A stretch of 64,000 nt of DNA from Apostichopus japonicus (Eukaryota > Echinodermata > Holothuroidea > Aspidochirotida > Stichopodidae), in contig NC_092561.1 of assembly GCF_037975245.1 (NCBI RefSeq), positions 12,213,001 to 12,277,000 of the forward strand, written 5' to 3'. A program made the position numbers and the translations under genes. Shown one piece after another: positions 10,644-21,720 of this stretch. How positions within the stretch are numbered: the first letter of the stretch is position 1; the number at the start of each line of letters is the position of its first letter. The notes beneath the pieces are model-generated. The model worked only from the letters and a program-made list of their open reading frames with translations. It was not told where the DNA came from and made no database searches.

Positions 10644-11230
10644 GTTTGTATAGTTTTCTTCATGATAATCCTTTTTGCAAATCATGTTGATTCTTGCAAA
10701 ATGGTAGAAACAAAACACAAGAGATTTGCTAAAGAAGTCACAAGTAGATAGTTCTTCTCAAATCAAATGGTTAGTTGAATTTGCTTAATGTCTTAGTAGA
10801 TGGATGGTATATTTTTGTCAGATCATGTCAACATGAATAATTTCAGTAAAGCAACAAATACTTAGACACAGCAAGAATAACTGCTGTCTCAGAAGCTGAA
10901 ATTTGATTTTCCTGGTTGCATTTAATTCCTTTTTTAACTCTCAAGAATGTGAAGTTAGTGTTCTGTTAATTCTGGAAAGGTGTGTACGCTAAATCACATT
11001 TACTTAGTATAAAGGTACCATGTCCACTAAAATTTAAGTGGCTAGTGTGACAAACAATTTTTTCATTCTTTGATTCCTTGCCATGGGCAGAAGGAATCTA
11101 TGCAATGGTGATGGCATGTTTGTGTATGTGACCCTTGCTCATAATAAACAACCTAAATTCATAAGGATAACTATGGTACATTTCATATTTGGTATGTTGG
11201 TTCCCCCTTGGGTAGAGCTAGTTTGGGATT
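10644..11230. other. Non-coding stretch, nothing recognised
   Basis: Searched specifically for further nicotinamidase exons ('VDSYSAF', 'GLAxDxCV'-type) without success. Otherwise featureless AT-rich DNA. Confidence 0.4.
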
Positions 11231-11234
11231 GTTG

Positions 11235-11840
11235 CTGGTATTATTCAAAGGCCATTTGAGGTCAGCACGGGTCTAAAAACATTGTTCACACAATTTCTTA
11301 AGAGGTGGGAAGTTTCAGGAAGTTCAAACTTGGTGTGTAGCTTGCTGGTGAGTGGATAATCTGTAGTATGTTTTATGAATTTCAAAGGTCACCAGAGGTC
11401 AAACTGTGGAAACCTTGTAAACACAATAACTCCATATTACAAAGTTGGTTGGCCTTCAAACTTGGCATGTATGTGCAACATAGTGATTTATTGGATCAAA
11501 GGTCATACTAGGTCACCAGAGGTAACATTGTGGAAACATTGTAAACAGGATATCCCCAGGAGAGAAGCTGTGATGAATCTCATGCTTGACAGGTTTGTGT
11601 CCCATTTTAAGTAGAGGAACCCTATTGAAATTGGTGGAGGTCAAGGTCATTTGTTGTGTACAACATTTAAATCAAAGTCTGAAACTGTTGTCAACTTGAT
11701 GACTCAAAAAGTACATCTTTCTTGAACTTCATACTTACTATGTAAATCCAGCTTGGTGAGTGCAAGAACCCTGTGGAAATTTTATAGGTCAAAGGTCGAA
11801 TGAGGTCAACAGGTGTCAAAGTGTGAAACCTTTAAGACAT
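11235..11840 (+). repeat. AGGTCA-rich repeat block
   Basis: At least four units carry 'CAAAGGTCA..AGAGGTCA', 'GTGGAAACCTTGTAAACACA' and 'AACTTGGTGTGTAG', at roughly 115-140 bp spacing. Half-sites sit near 11247, 11383, 11499 and 11790. The open frame at 11375-11614 is a read-through of the units. Confidence 0.75.
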
Positions 11841-12486
11841 AACTCCAAAATTAAAGCTACAATTAACCTGTGAATTCTCCAGTGCTATGAGTTTCTTTTG
11901 GTGAACACAATTTGGTCAAATTCAGTTCACTTTTTGATGGGCCTCTATAAGTCTTCAAATAAACAATACAGTCATCCAGGAAATGAAATCTGCTTCAATC
12001 TGTTGATAAAGTTTTAACAAAGTTACTTTAAGACACTCAGCAGGTCCTGATCAGTTTTCACCCGCTGAGCTTCAAGAGGTCAACAGGTTATCTCAAATGG
12101 TGCAAAAATAAAATGAATGAGTCAACAGGTTACCTCAAATGGTCTCAAACCAATGTAACCAATGTCATGTAAAGCTCTCATTCATTAATGCCAAAGATAA
12201 AAGGGATGGTCATAAGGTGGCAGAGCTGATTGTATTATAAATAGGAAAGACTATACTTTCTGGATAATGAAATGTTTGGAATAAAAATTCTCTATTGTAA
12301 ATCCTTACCAGTGACTGATATTTAGATGAACCCAGTACTGTTATTTACCTCCCACCACTGCACTGACATAGGTAAACCTGCCCATTACTCAATTGTTTCA
12401 AAAGTTGTCAAAATATGACAACATTTCTAATTCTAAGTGTACATCAAGCCCATGCCACAATGTCCATGACAAGTAATTGTTGGTAA
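11841..12486. other. Non-coding stretch, weak repeat debris
   Basis: Contains 'AGAGGTCAACAGGTTATCTC', 'GAGTCAACAGGTTACCTC' and 'CAGGTCCTGATCAG', which look like decayed relatives of the AGGTCA repeat. No gene supported. Confidence 0.35.
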
Positions 12487-12494
12487 TGAAGCAT

Positions 12495-13381
12495 CAGCGG
12501 CATAACGATGAGTCTGGGGGCCCCTGGGTCCAGGGAAGGAAGGGCCCCCCTGGCTGCTGCGGAGAATCAACCGATGTGCGCGCAGCGCACACCACGAGCG
12601 CAGAGCGCGAAGTCCTAAAGGCGTGGGTCTGGGGTTATACAAGCTCTCTGGTGCAATCTAGAAGTCGTATATGGAACTTTTTGTGGTGATTTTATCGAGT
12701 GAGATTTTGGGGAAAATCTGCGTTCATAGACACATTTTTGGTCCGCCTTGTCTGTCATACTGGGAACATAAAAAAATGTGTTGCAAAGCTAGAATACATT
12801 AAGAGATTGAAAGGACAAAAAGACCAAATGACCAATGTCCAATTAACATAAACATGTATATTTCCACCCGTGGCGTAACTCCTGTGGACAAATGGTATCC
12901 AAGTTCCCAAGAACTTGGAAAGGCTAGAGCTTGAATTTACTGAGGCATCGGCGATTTGGCCGATAGCTGTGGTCAAAATATGCCAAATTTGTGTCTTTTG
13001 GCCAGTTATCCGCCAATGTCATGGCAACCCTGACCGAGAGCGAATTCATTGAAATTAGAGGCGCTATTTCGCTATAAAATGTACCAGTGTAGCCTATCAA
13101 GTTCCAGTGTGTACCTCAGGCTCTTGAGTCAGTCGTGCGGAAAGAATGATACGAAATTTGCAGTTGCAGGGGCATATGATTTATGATGAACATATTCACG
13201 CACAGACAAATATGTACATTGTCTCGTTTAAAATTTCTTTTCCAACGAAAACGTGCCGTTTCAAAAAAATGAAAAAAAAGGGTGCCCCTCTTCTAAGTTC
13301 TGTACATCAGTGCATCGGGGGCCCCTTTTGTCGGGGGCCCCTGGGTTTGCCCCGTCCGAGCCCATAGGCGTTACGCCGCTG
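12495..13381. mobile_element. Non-autonomous hAT element, 887 bp, 8-bp target duplication
   Basis: The exact 8-bp duplication TGAAGCAT lies at 12,487-12,494 and 13,382-13,389. The termini are inverted repeats: CAGCGGCATAACG at the left, CGTTACGCCGCTG at the right. Subterminal GGGGCCCCTGGG-type sequence is also inverted. Both features are diagnostic of hAT elements. No transposase is encoded. Short frames (for example 12477-12689) read through GC-rich ends. Confidence 0.88.
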
Positions 13382-13658
13382 TGAAGCATCTTCCTCACCA
13401 GAATCTGTTCACATTGATAAGTCCCCTTACAGCTTCAGGTATGTATGGTATAACATACATGGGATATATAGCTGACCATTCTGTTATAATGACCATTCAG
13501 ACCATATTTCTTGCTGATCTCACAACCTTTGTTGGAAAATGAAATAAACATGGGAAATCGCCCTGTGTTTTTTTTAAAGTCAGTCACAAAACACTAATAG
13601 CCCCAACCCCTTCACAACTATAGTACTAGCCGCAAAGGTAGACTACTAACAATGAACA

Positions 13659-13875
13659 TGTCAATATCCCCATCTGATATTAAAATATGAGAGCATTAAT
13701 TACTGTAATAAGTAAAACTTTTACAAGTTGTAACATCTTTATTATCTCGGAATAAAGATGTTACAACTTGTAAAAGTTTTACTTATTACAGTAATTAATG
13801 CTCTCATATTTTAATATCAGATGGGGATATTGACAACATTTACAAGTTGTAACATCTTTATTCCGAGATAATAAA
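13659..13875. repeat. Perfect 85-bp palindrome with an extra inverted partial copy
   Basis: Left arm 13,659-13,743 and right arm 13,751-13,835 are perfect reverse complements by direct reading, separated by a 7-nt loop ATCTCGG. About 5 bp further, 13,838-13,875 is an inverted copy of 13,737-13,774 that includes the loop, now reading CCGAGAT. Folding would give a long cruciform or hairpin. The arrangement is what template switching at a replication fork, or a foldback element, would produce. Confidence 0.9.
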
Positions 13876-14280
13876 GCTCATAAGTTAATGACCACGACCC
13901 CTTTGGAATTGATATGCAGAAAATTAAAATCACAGTACACGATTATCTGTCATTTTGGTAAAACATTTTCAACAATAAAACATGGGGCCGAGTTGGTTAG
14001 GCTTCACTGTGTCATACACTAACAACGGTAGGATAATATTAGGTTTGTTAACACAAAAACATGAAGAAAAAATTGCTTTGTGTCAGAATACCAATGCACT
14101 TAAGAATAAAGATGGCCAAACACATCCTTAAGTGTTTCTTGTGGCATGTTCATAATTCCAAAAATTAGAACAATTAAGGAGTTTTGAGACAAGGTTGCCT
14201 TTATCGCTACCTTGATTTGCGGCAAACAGTTTTCTGACTTTCACCCAACTGGTATAGATGCTTTAAAGCATTGTCAACCT

Positions 14281-14360
14281 TAGATAGATAGATAGACGAC
14301 AGACAGATAGACTAACAGAGAGACAGACAGAAAGACAGATAGACAGACGGACAGACAGTT
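14281..14360 (+). repeat. (GATA)/(GACA) microsatellite
   Basis: Tandem TAGA then GACAGACAGATAGA repeats with interruptions. Simple-sequence DNA. Confidence 0.9.
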
Positions 14361-15730
14361 ATTGGACAGGCTTGTAGAAGGATTTCCAATGAAGGTTTCA
14401 GGACTACCAGAGAAGAACTACATCAGCAAGAGTGCCTCATAACCTCCAGTGAACAGGGCCCTATTTCATAAAGATTACTTACGAATCTTCTGAAATAATT
14501 CTTCGTAAGTCACTTAAGAAGTTTTAACAAGAAATCGTTCGTATCTTACGAACGATTAATCTTTTTAAGTTACGAACGATTATTTAAAAATTTATTAAAA
14601 GTTTGTATCTTTTATAACTTTGAAAGAGGCTGAATGTGACCTTTGACCTGCAGCGCCAACTTTGTCTGAAACTTTTTCTTGTAAACGCGCATTCTAGCTC
14701 ACAAACCGAAAAACGAAAATGGTTAGTAAATGACTAAAGCTTTCCGTCTTTGCAGTTTTTTATCCAAAATAATGAAATACCCAATAAAACTGTTTACGGG
14801 TAGTTTTGTTCTTATTAAATACAATCAAAAAAGTGTTTTTCTAGAGCAGAAAGTTGCACTACAACTGCTCGAATTTGAAGCATCCATACGGTAACTGTGT
14901 GTAGACTATGCCTACTGTAGTGTTACTGTTACTGTTAGACTATGTCTACTGTAGTGTTAGGGCTACATATTAATTATAATAGAGGCTACGCATAGGGTCG
15001 TTGTACTTACGGTAACAAATAGGCTAGGCCTAATGTTAGTTAGGCTTGGGCCTAAGTAATACTGCGCACCACTGACGAAATGAATACTGTAATCACGACT
15101 TGACAGTTGACACTTGTGATCTCTAAATTAGTCTTGAAGTGGAAATGTTTAAACCACCTCGACTTCACAACGAGAACAAAATAGAGGATGTGTGAATCGT
15201 AATCATATAGGCCCTAGGCTAACTCAGTAACTGTTGTTACAGTTGACTATGCTAGGCCTAATGAGGTAACCAATGTTGGACCATCAGTTTAGTAGAAAAA
15301 AATGAACAGTATACTATGGACACTCAAGTCCCTATCAAGGACCCTATAGGAGAGAAAAAAAAACTGAAGACACAAACACTCAGACCCAATTACAATACTT
15401 AAAGTGCTTGTCCAATGCATTAATTCTTAAACCCATTCACACTACTTGCAAGTACAACTTTCTGAGGCAAACCGTTTGAACAAAAAGTTTGAACAATTTG
15501 GCTAGACTAGGCCTATTAGTTAGCATCAGTAAGTTAGGCTAGGCTAATTCTTTTACTGTTTACATATATATATTTTGTGCACCCAGTTTTTTTGTCGGAG
15601 ATCTTAGCCCCCCCGTGTCGGAGACCTTAGCCCCTGTGTCGGGGTACTCATGACGCCACCCCAGTTTTAACAATAACATAGATATATGAGGAACAAAAAT
15701 GTATGGAACTTAGAATGTTGTTATCTTTTT

Positions 15731-16318
15731 TTTAGGAGCACAATGGTTTAGGGACTTTCTGAGGAGAAACCCGATTGCAGTGGAGAGAGTTAGGGAGACT
15801 CTGGGAAAAGAAAGAGCTATGTTAACAGTCGAGGGACTAGAAAAAAGGTTCAGAGACTATAAGGTGTATATCAGTTCCGAGGCGGTGGAAAACTGGGAGG
15901 ACATTCTTAATGATGGTAGTCGCAGTTTCAACTGTGACAAAAGTGGGTTTTCACTGGCAGGAAGCATGGAGAAAATGTTGGCCCCAAGAGAGACAAAGAA
16001 CATCTACCAGTTGAGCAAGACGGACAAAAGTCAAATCACCGTCCTGGCCTGTATGAACGCTACAGGGTATTTCTTGGAGCCTATGTTAATCTTGGTGCAT
16101 AGGACAATCCTCTGACGGCTGGATTAACACAGAAGTTTTTTACGAATGGATCGCCAATTTGTTTTGACCGAGCGTTAAAAGAGAGGATATCACCTTCCCT
16201 ATCATCCTGCTAGTTGAAGGGCATAGCTCTCACATCACCCTCGAGACTGCAAACTCCTGTGCTGAAAACAAATCATCCTATGTTGCCTGCCTGCCCATTC
16301 ATCGCATGTACTTCAGCC
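15731..16318 (+). pseudogene. Tigger/pogo-type DDE transposase remnant
   Basis: From 15,741 the frame reads 'WFRDFLRRNPIAVERVRE' and then 'FRDYKVYISSEAVENWEDIL' (CENP-B/pogo-like region). 'NCDKSGFSLAGS' follows with the first catalytic Asp, then 'KNIYQLSKTDKSQITVLACM' and 'NATGYFLEPML'. A frameshift near 16,100 is followed by 'DGWINTEVFYEWIANLF', a stop, 'ITFPIILLVEGHSSHITLET' and further decay. The usual 'LLVDGH' second Asp is Glu here. It sits inside the Harbinger element, so it is a nested, inactive copy. An open frame of 111 codons (15,780-16,115) is its longest intact part. Confidence 0.78.
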
Positions 16319-17229
16319 GTACGAGTGTCTTCAGAAGTTTAATAACTCTAATAACTCAAGCATTCCACATTGCCTCTTTCTATATTTATTTGAGTCTTAT
16401 ATGGGATGAGAGGAATTGCCCTTTAATATCTTTTGCCGTGAATGCTATTGTAAAAGTCAGTTCATATTCATGATAATTGAACAATTTTACAATTCACTTT
16501 AAAATTTCTATCGCAGTATCCTATATAAACTTGTAATGTTCTTGCCAAATAAAAATGTAGAAAATAATAGATTTCCTTAATCTGACAGAGGGGAGGGGGA
16601 GCCCCGAAAGGGGGAAAAAGTTTATATATCTTTATGTAGGGAAATTTATCTATATAGAGGGTGAAGCACACAAAAACAGTTTTGTATATTTTTTAGAGGG
16701 GTCCCCAACGTTTTTTTTTAATTGAAAAATCGTTTTGCGGAATTTCTAAATTTTCCAACTAGGACTATTCGTATGTTCCTGTTAATAACCTAAGTATTTG
16801 CAAGTTTCAGTTAGTTGACCGAAAATCGTCCATTTTTACCACGTTTCACTTGTCAACTTTAACAAATTGTATCTTGCGATTCTTATACTCCACCGTACAA
16901 AACTTGGTATGATTTTGAAGATAGATTACACTGTTTGCCAGCTTCAATTCTGCGTTTTGTGTACAATTTTTGTTATTGGGTGGGTCGACCATGTTCGCTA
17001 GCTTCAAATGAGTTCTATATATACAAAGTCAATGCAAACCTGGAACACCCCCGACTCTTAGATCCCTCCCCCAGGACAGCATCACAAATAACCCTAAACC
17101 TCCTGCTGCCAAAAAATCTGGATCAGCCCCTGTATTTTTTTATGTAGTTCAAGTTATAATTAGTTGCCTAAACAGCTACGAGTTAGTTTGTGAAGGGAGG
17201 GTAATGGGCACAAATTTATCAACAAAACC
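16319..17229. other. Unassigned DNA inside the Harbinger element
   Basis: AT-rich sequence with a 'CCGAAAGGGGGAAAAA' patch and a C/A-rich segment at 17,045-17,140 that resembles other transposon debris. No gene supported. Confidence 0.35.
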
Positions 17230-17231
17230 AC

Positions 17232-17440
17232 AAACGTACCTACCATAGGCGTACGAGGTGGGGGTGTCTGCCCCCAAAAAAATTCTGAAGACCTAAGATA
17301 CGGGCAAAAAATCTGTGCAAATTAGGGCAAATGATAGCACCATTTTGCATATAATCCCCCATATATAAACCAAAACTTTCAAAGGGGAGGGGATACCCCA
17401 TTAGACCCCTCCACCAGGAAGACGGTCTGAAGTCGGGCAA
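17232..17440. mobile_element. Fragment resembling the hAT-like G-rich elements
   Basis: Starts 'CATAGGCGTACGAGGTGGGG' and contains 'AAAGGGGAGGGGATACCCC' and 'AGACCCCTCC', as in the 7.4 and 21.4 kb elements. Only one end looks intact. Confidence 0.4.
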
Positions 17441-17619
17441 CAGTTCGACTTTCCGTCAAGAACGGTTTTGTCCCCTCCCCAACCTTGCGGCAAGTAGTTC
17501 TACCCTTCCCCCGTCCCTCCCACCCCAGTCAGAAATGAACATTTCTATAGTTACCCCCATTATAGTAGCTGTGATTGCCATCCCATCACTACCCCACCAC
17601 TATTATAGCCTATTCTATA

Positions 17620-17937
17620 TTAAGTAGGGCATATGTTTAAAGAAATAGCAGCTTGAAGCATATCAATGATGTTAATGCACACAAGTCTACTGAACCGGTA
17701 GTTCGAATGCATCTGTCGGTCCGTCCATTGATGTAGTGGGTTGGTTCTGTTCCTAAATACCCTTTCCCTTTGTAGAGCTCGTTGGTTTTCTCTTTCAAGC
17801 AGCCCAAAAGCCATATACATAGCCATCATTGGCATCCACATTAAACACCTAAATAAGCAATGATGTGTTTTGATTGAAATTTCCCGCCTAATTGACATGT
17901 GACACTTAAGAACACACTTAAGTGTGATGCTGATCAT
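17620..17937 (-). pseudogene. PIF/Harbinger transposase N-terminal exon fragment
   Basis: The translation contains 'LLERENQRALQRERVFRN' and 'RTNPLHQWTDRQMHSNYR' followed by FSRLVCINIIDML. This matches the conserved start of Harbinger transposases: basic 'RVFRxRxNPL', then 'RYRFSR...I..LL'. The catalytic DDE part is not seen downstream on this strand. It starts just inside the right terminal inverted repeat, the expected place for the 5' end of the gene. Confidence 0.65.
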
Positions 17938-18112
17938 TCTTAAAGTTAAGAACGATTTCAGGACAAAGATAAGAATGAATTCTTCTGAAGTTGCTTTATG
18001 AAATAGAAGATAAGAATGTTCTTAAAGTTAAGAACAATTACAGACTTAAGAAAGATTATTCTTCTTAAGTCCAAGATAAGAATGTTCTTAAATTTTATGA
18101 AGTAGGGCCCTG

Positions 18113-19815
18113 GTATCAATGTAGTATTAAATTAAGGAGATAACAGTAATCAAGAATCATATAAAGGATATCCTGGAAGTACTGTACATTACATTGATAT
18201 CTATCAAGACTAATTTTATCAACTTGTTCGTTACACAATATCCTTTACAATAAAATTGTTATGTCAAAGAGGAGAGGATGCTGCTACCTCATGGTACTTG
18301 AGCTGTAAATAGAGCTTCCCTGCTCACCAAGAAGACTAGGAGGGGGAGGGGTAGTTGGAATTTACCTCCAATAAATGAGTAGTCATAACAATGATCTCAA
18401 GTATAGTTATGTTTGTTAAGTCTGCATTGTATCTTCATCTTAATGTCTCTGTTTTGGAGGTTTTAACTGCAAATTGACTGGGGAAAGTAATTTTGCAAAG
18501 TTTTGTGCTGTTTGCTAAATGGGACTGTTTTCTCTGTGTGGTTAACAGTTTGCATGGGAAACAAAAACAAGGATTTCTAGTATTAGAGTTTACCCAACAG
18601 ACAACTACATTGAGCACTTAATTTAATCACAAAGTTAGTAACTACCCAACTCAAGAAGGATCAGCATGTGTATTGTCTGCTTGCTTAAAGTTAAAAAGCA
18701 TGCAATGGTACTACCCTTTTGATTACTACTTGCAGAATGTATCAAAATATGACTCTTTGTCACGGTGATGGTTTGTGTACATGTTATTGATTCCTTGACT
18801 TATAAGCATGATCACTCAAAAAGTACCAGGCGGCTGAATGCCATACCTGGTAAGCAGATCTACCTTGATGAGAATAAGACAAGTCAAAGTCTTAAAAGCT
18901 GTCAGAAATATCCAAGCCAAGGCCTGGTTGATATTCATATGTAGTACTTTGAGTCTTTGCAAACAAACTTATTGCAAAAAGAAACTTGATTCAACTTTAT
19001 AGTTTGTATGTAGATGTGCATAGGTTAGTGCAAGCACCCTGTTTTCTTTAAGGTGTTATTTGTGGACTAGTTAAGATCCTTGTTGAAGCAATGAGACCAA
19101 ACATGAACAAGGATGAAGTTTATATTTATAATTTAGGTATACATATGTTAGTGCAATAAATTGGTTGTGGCCCAATTGAAAGATCAAGTTACCTATTAAC
19201 TTGTGCATGAAAATCATGTGTCCGAAATATTCCTTGGAAGATATGCATACTTGTTATGTAGGTGAACAGTAGAAGATTGATGATCTATTGGAGTCAACAA
19301 TGATAACAAATTCTGTCCGATGTTTAATAACATTACCTGTTCAAATCTGATGCATGGAAATTACCAAATGTTGCTTGTTGGCTTCTAGTTCTTTTAGTTT
19401 TGTGGTACAAAGTCCACACACACAGTTCGTCTACAGTGCAGTATTAAAATGAACTCTTGCTTTAAGTCTTAGTATGTGTTTGCCAAAATTAAACTTGACC
19501 TTTCAAGCTTACTGCACTAAAAGATCAGTGAAAATGACACTGTTCTATGCAATTTTCACATCAATATTCTTTTTTTTTTTGAGTTATCTGTCATTAAAAA
19601 TTTTGAGCTGAATCAAATTCGCCAGATTTATTAACAAGTCCGTAGACTTTACAAACTTCAACCAAATTTTGCAAGCCCCGCCCAACAGATCATGTGCAAT
19701 CAAATCTCTCTGTTTTGTTTATGACCGTTCGGCCTAGGCTTACTTTTACTTTTGTGGCTAGCCTGTCTTAGTTCCCTGCCCTTGTATCTTTCTCTCGGTC
19801 TTATGGATGTAGCTT
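18113..19815. other. Non-coding stretch, nothing recognised
   Basis: AT-rich DNA. A 'TTGATTCCTTGACTT..CACTCAAAAAGTACCAGG' segment and other words suggest old repeats, but no boundaries or coding segments could be supported. Confidence 0.4.
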
Positions 19816-19823
19816 GTGAAATT

Positions 19824-20761
19824 GCATATGCGTAGGAGCCTCATTTGAGTTGGGGGGCTGTAACGACTTGCCCGAAAAATATAACCAAATTTTTTTGCGC
19901 GCTCTGCGCGTGTTCCACATGTTACTGTGCATATCATATAGGCATTCATCAGTTATTACATCACATGCCAATAACATAAAATCATTTGCCGTGTTATTAC
20001 CCTTCCATATTGGTTATAATTATTGGGGAAGTCCTTACAACAATATTGATAATAATATAAGTTTAACCATTGAAAAACATATTGCAAATTCTTCTTCTTT
20101 CAGTAGGTGCCAGTGGCGGAGCTAGGGGTAATGGTCAGGGGCAAGAGAATGGTCTGTAGGGGCGCTTTTCGACACTATCTAAGCGGAGGGCCACCACAGG
20201 TTGGCGCGGAGCGCATAGAAATTTTTTGAGTAAAGATACTCCTAGATCACCGGAAATGACCCTTTCCAGGCCTTGCTAATTTGCAGATAAACGAAGAATA
20301 AATGGGTGTCATCGCCATTTGTCAGAAAATTGCACCAACAAAATGTGACAAATGTCAATAGGTATTTCAGAGCGCAATAAAAAAGTCTATAATCGCGAAT
20401 AAGTAGAAAGTGGTAAAAAGCTGAAAAGGGCGCCAGCAGTCCATTTGAATCCGCCAGGGGGGCATCCGTCCCTCTGACTGTATGGACACTCCACTACTGG
20501 TATAGGTGCCCGAAAAATTCTCAGCATATTGCCCATTTTCACCAAAAAAATTTGAAAAACACACTGCAAATATTATTCTTTCAGTAGGTGCCCGAAAAAA
20601 TTCTAAGCATATTGCCCGAATTTTCACCAAAACATTCGAAAAACACATTGCAAATTATTCTTCTTCCAGTAGGTGCCCGAAAAATTCTCAGCATATTGCC
20701 CGAATTTTCACAGGAAAAAAATGGTTGGGGGGCTGCAGCCCCCCCCGCCTCCTACGCCTAT
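19824..20761. mobile_element. Non-autonomous hAT-type element containing a nested insertion
   Basis: The exact 8-bp duplication GTGAAATT lies at 19,816-19,823 and 20,762-20,769. Ends ATATGCGTAGGAG (left) and CTCCTACGCCTAT (right) are inverted repeats. The interior contains tandem units of about 82-85 bp, each with 'GTAGGTGCCCGAAAAATTCT' and 'GCATATTGCCC' (starts near 20,504, 20,586 and 20,671). A second element (20,111-20,501) has inserted into one of these units. No transposase; the overlapping short frames translate the tandem units. Confidence 0.85.
20111..20501. mobile_element. Nested hAT-like element inside the 19.8 kb element
   Basis: It begins CAGTGGCGGAGCTAGG and ends CTCCACTACTGGT, forming an imperfect inverted repeat. 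The flanks GTAGGTGC (20,103-20,110) and ATAGGTGC (20,502-20,509) look like an 8-bp target duplication with one mismatch, taken from the host tandem unit. This orders the insertions: the outer element first, this one second. Confidence 0.65.
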
Positions 20762-20769
20762 GTGAAATT

Positions 20770-21378
20770 GTCATTTCCTTCCAATGCAGTAAATAAACAG
20801 CAGACGTTTCCTCCGTGGAATGGTAAAAAGTGGATGGTACAAGTATAAGGACTGCGTTAAAATCTTGATGGGGCCGCATGTGTTTATATTTGTGTTATGA
20901 ACTCGCTGACATGGACAGTCACGGTGATTTTACAGTAAATCGTTCGTGCCATTAAGGCAACGGAAAATAAATTTCTTTCTTTCAGTTGCGACAGCTTTTC
21001 TCCATGGAACCCACCTGGTGTTAGAGTGCATTTAGAATAAGATACATTGCATCTACTTTGGGAGTTTGTTTCCCGAAATTCATCAGCAAATAGTATTGAG
21101 ACTTTAAACATTGCTGATGATATTGCTATAACACTTTCAGGCCTCCAAACACTGTTTGATTAATGTGGTGTAGAATTATCCAGGGAGGGTTTTACAAAGT
21201 TTAAAACGTAATTGTTATGATCTATTTTATTTATATCTAAATTGAACTCTACTGTAACACATGACAATTCAAGATGACGCTATCCAAAATATTTTCATAA
21301 CATAGGAAGCTTACTACAAGTCAAACTTTGCCACAGTCTACAGACATGAGAAGATCTACTTAACACATGATCAATCAT
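20770..21378. other. Non-coding stretch, nothing recognised
   Basis: No exon or terminus recognised between the two hAT-type elements. Confidence 0.4.
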
Positions 21379-21386
21379 GGGTTTAT

Positions 21387-21712
21387 GTGGAGGGGCGGAA
21401 GTATCATTCCGGAAGTATCATTCCGCCCCCCCGCTTCGCAAGTCAGAAAACCCCTTTTTCATTTCAAAATGAGAAAAAAATCTCATTTGGAGCACCAAAT
21501 TGCATCTAAGGCCAGGTGAAAATGCAAAATTATATACAAAATGGAGTGGGTGGGTTGAAGTGTGCTATATTGCACCAAATTGCATCTGAGGCCCCTTGGA
21601 AATGCAAAAAAAATCCAAAGGGGAGGGGGACACCCCCTCCCCTTAGACCCCTCCCCCAGGCCGGCCATCAGTCTTCAGCCCCCCCATTCAAAAGTACCTT
21701 CCTACGCCACTG
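21387..21712. mobile_element. Second copy of the 7.4-kb hAT-type family
   Basis: The exact 8-bp duplication GGGTTTAT lies at 21,379-21,386 and 21,713-21,720. The right end TCCTACGCCACTG matches the copy at 7,750, and the body shares 'CATTTGGAGCACCAAATTGC' and 'GGCCGGCCATCAGTCTTCAG'. The left inverted repeat is missing or altered (starts GTGGAGGGGCGG) although the target duplication survives, and the 'GGAAGTATCATTCC' block is doubled there. Non-coding. Confidence 0.85.
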
Positions 21713-21720
21713 GGGTTTAT

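Larger units (their letters stand above)
14454..18112 (-). mobile_element. PIF/Harbinger-like element with terminal inverted repeats
   Basis: The left end CAGGGCCCTATTTCATAAAG and the right end CTTCATAAAA-type complement (AAAATTTCA..TAGGGCCCTG in reverse) are inverted repeats. Both ends continue into subterminal arrays of CTTAAG, TTCTTAA and 'AAGATAAGAATGTTCTTAA' motifs. A minus-strand transposase piece lies near the right end (17,620-17,937). The 3.66 kb length fits a Harbinger element enlarged by a Tigger/pogo insertion and other debris. A 3-bp target duplication could not be identified with certainty. Confidence 0.7.

Noticed and set aside
19820-20125. 91-codon plus-strand frame inside the 19.8 kb element
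   Set aside because: Read-through of the hAT element interior with no domain similarity.
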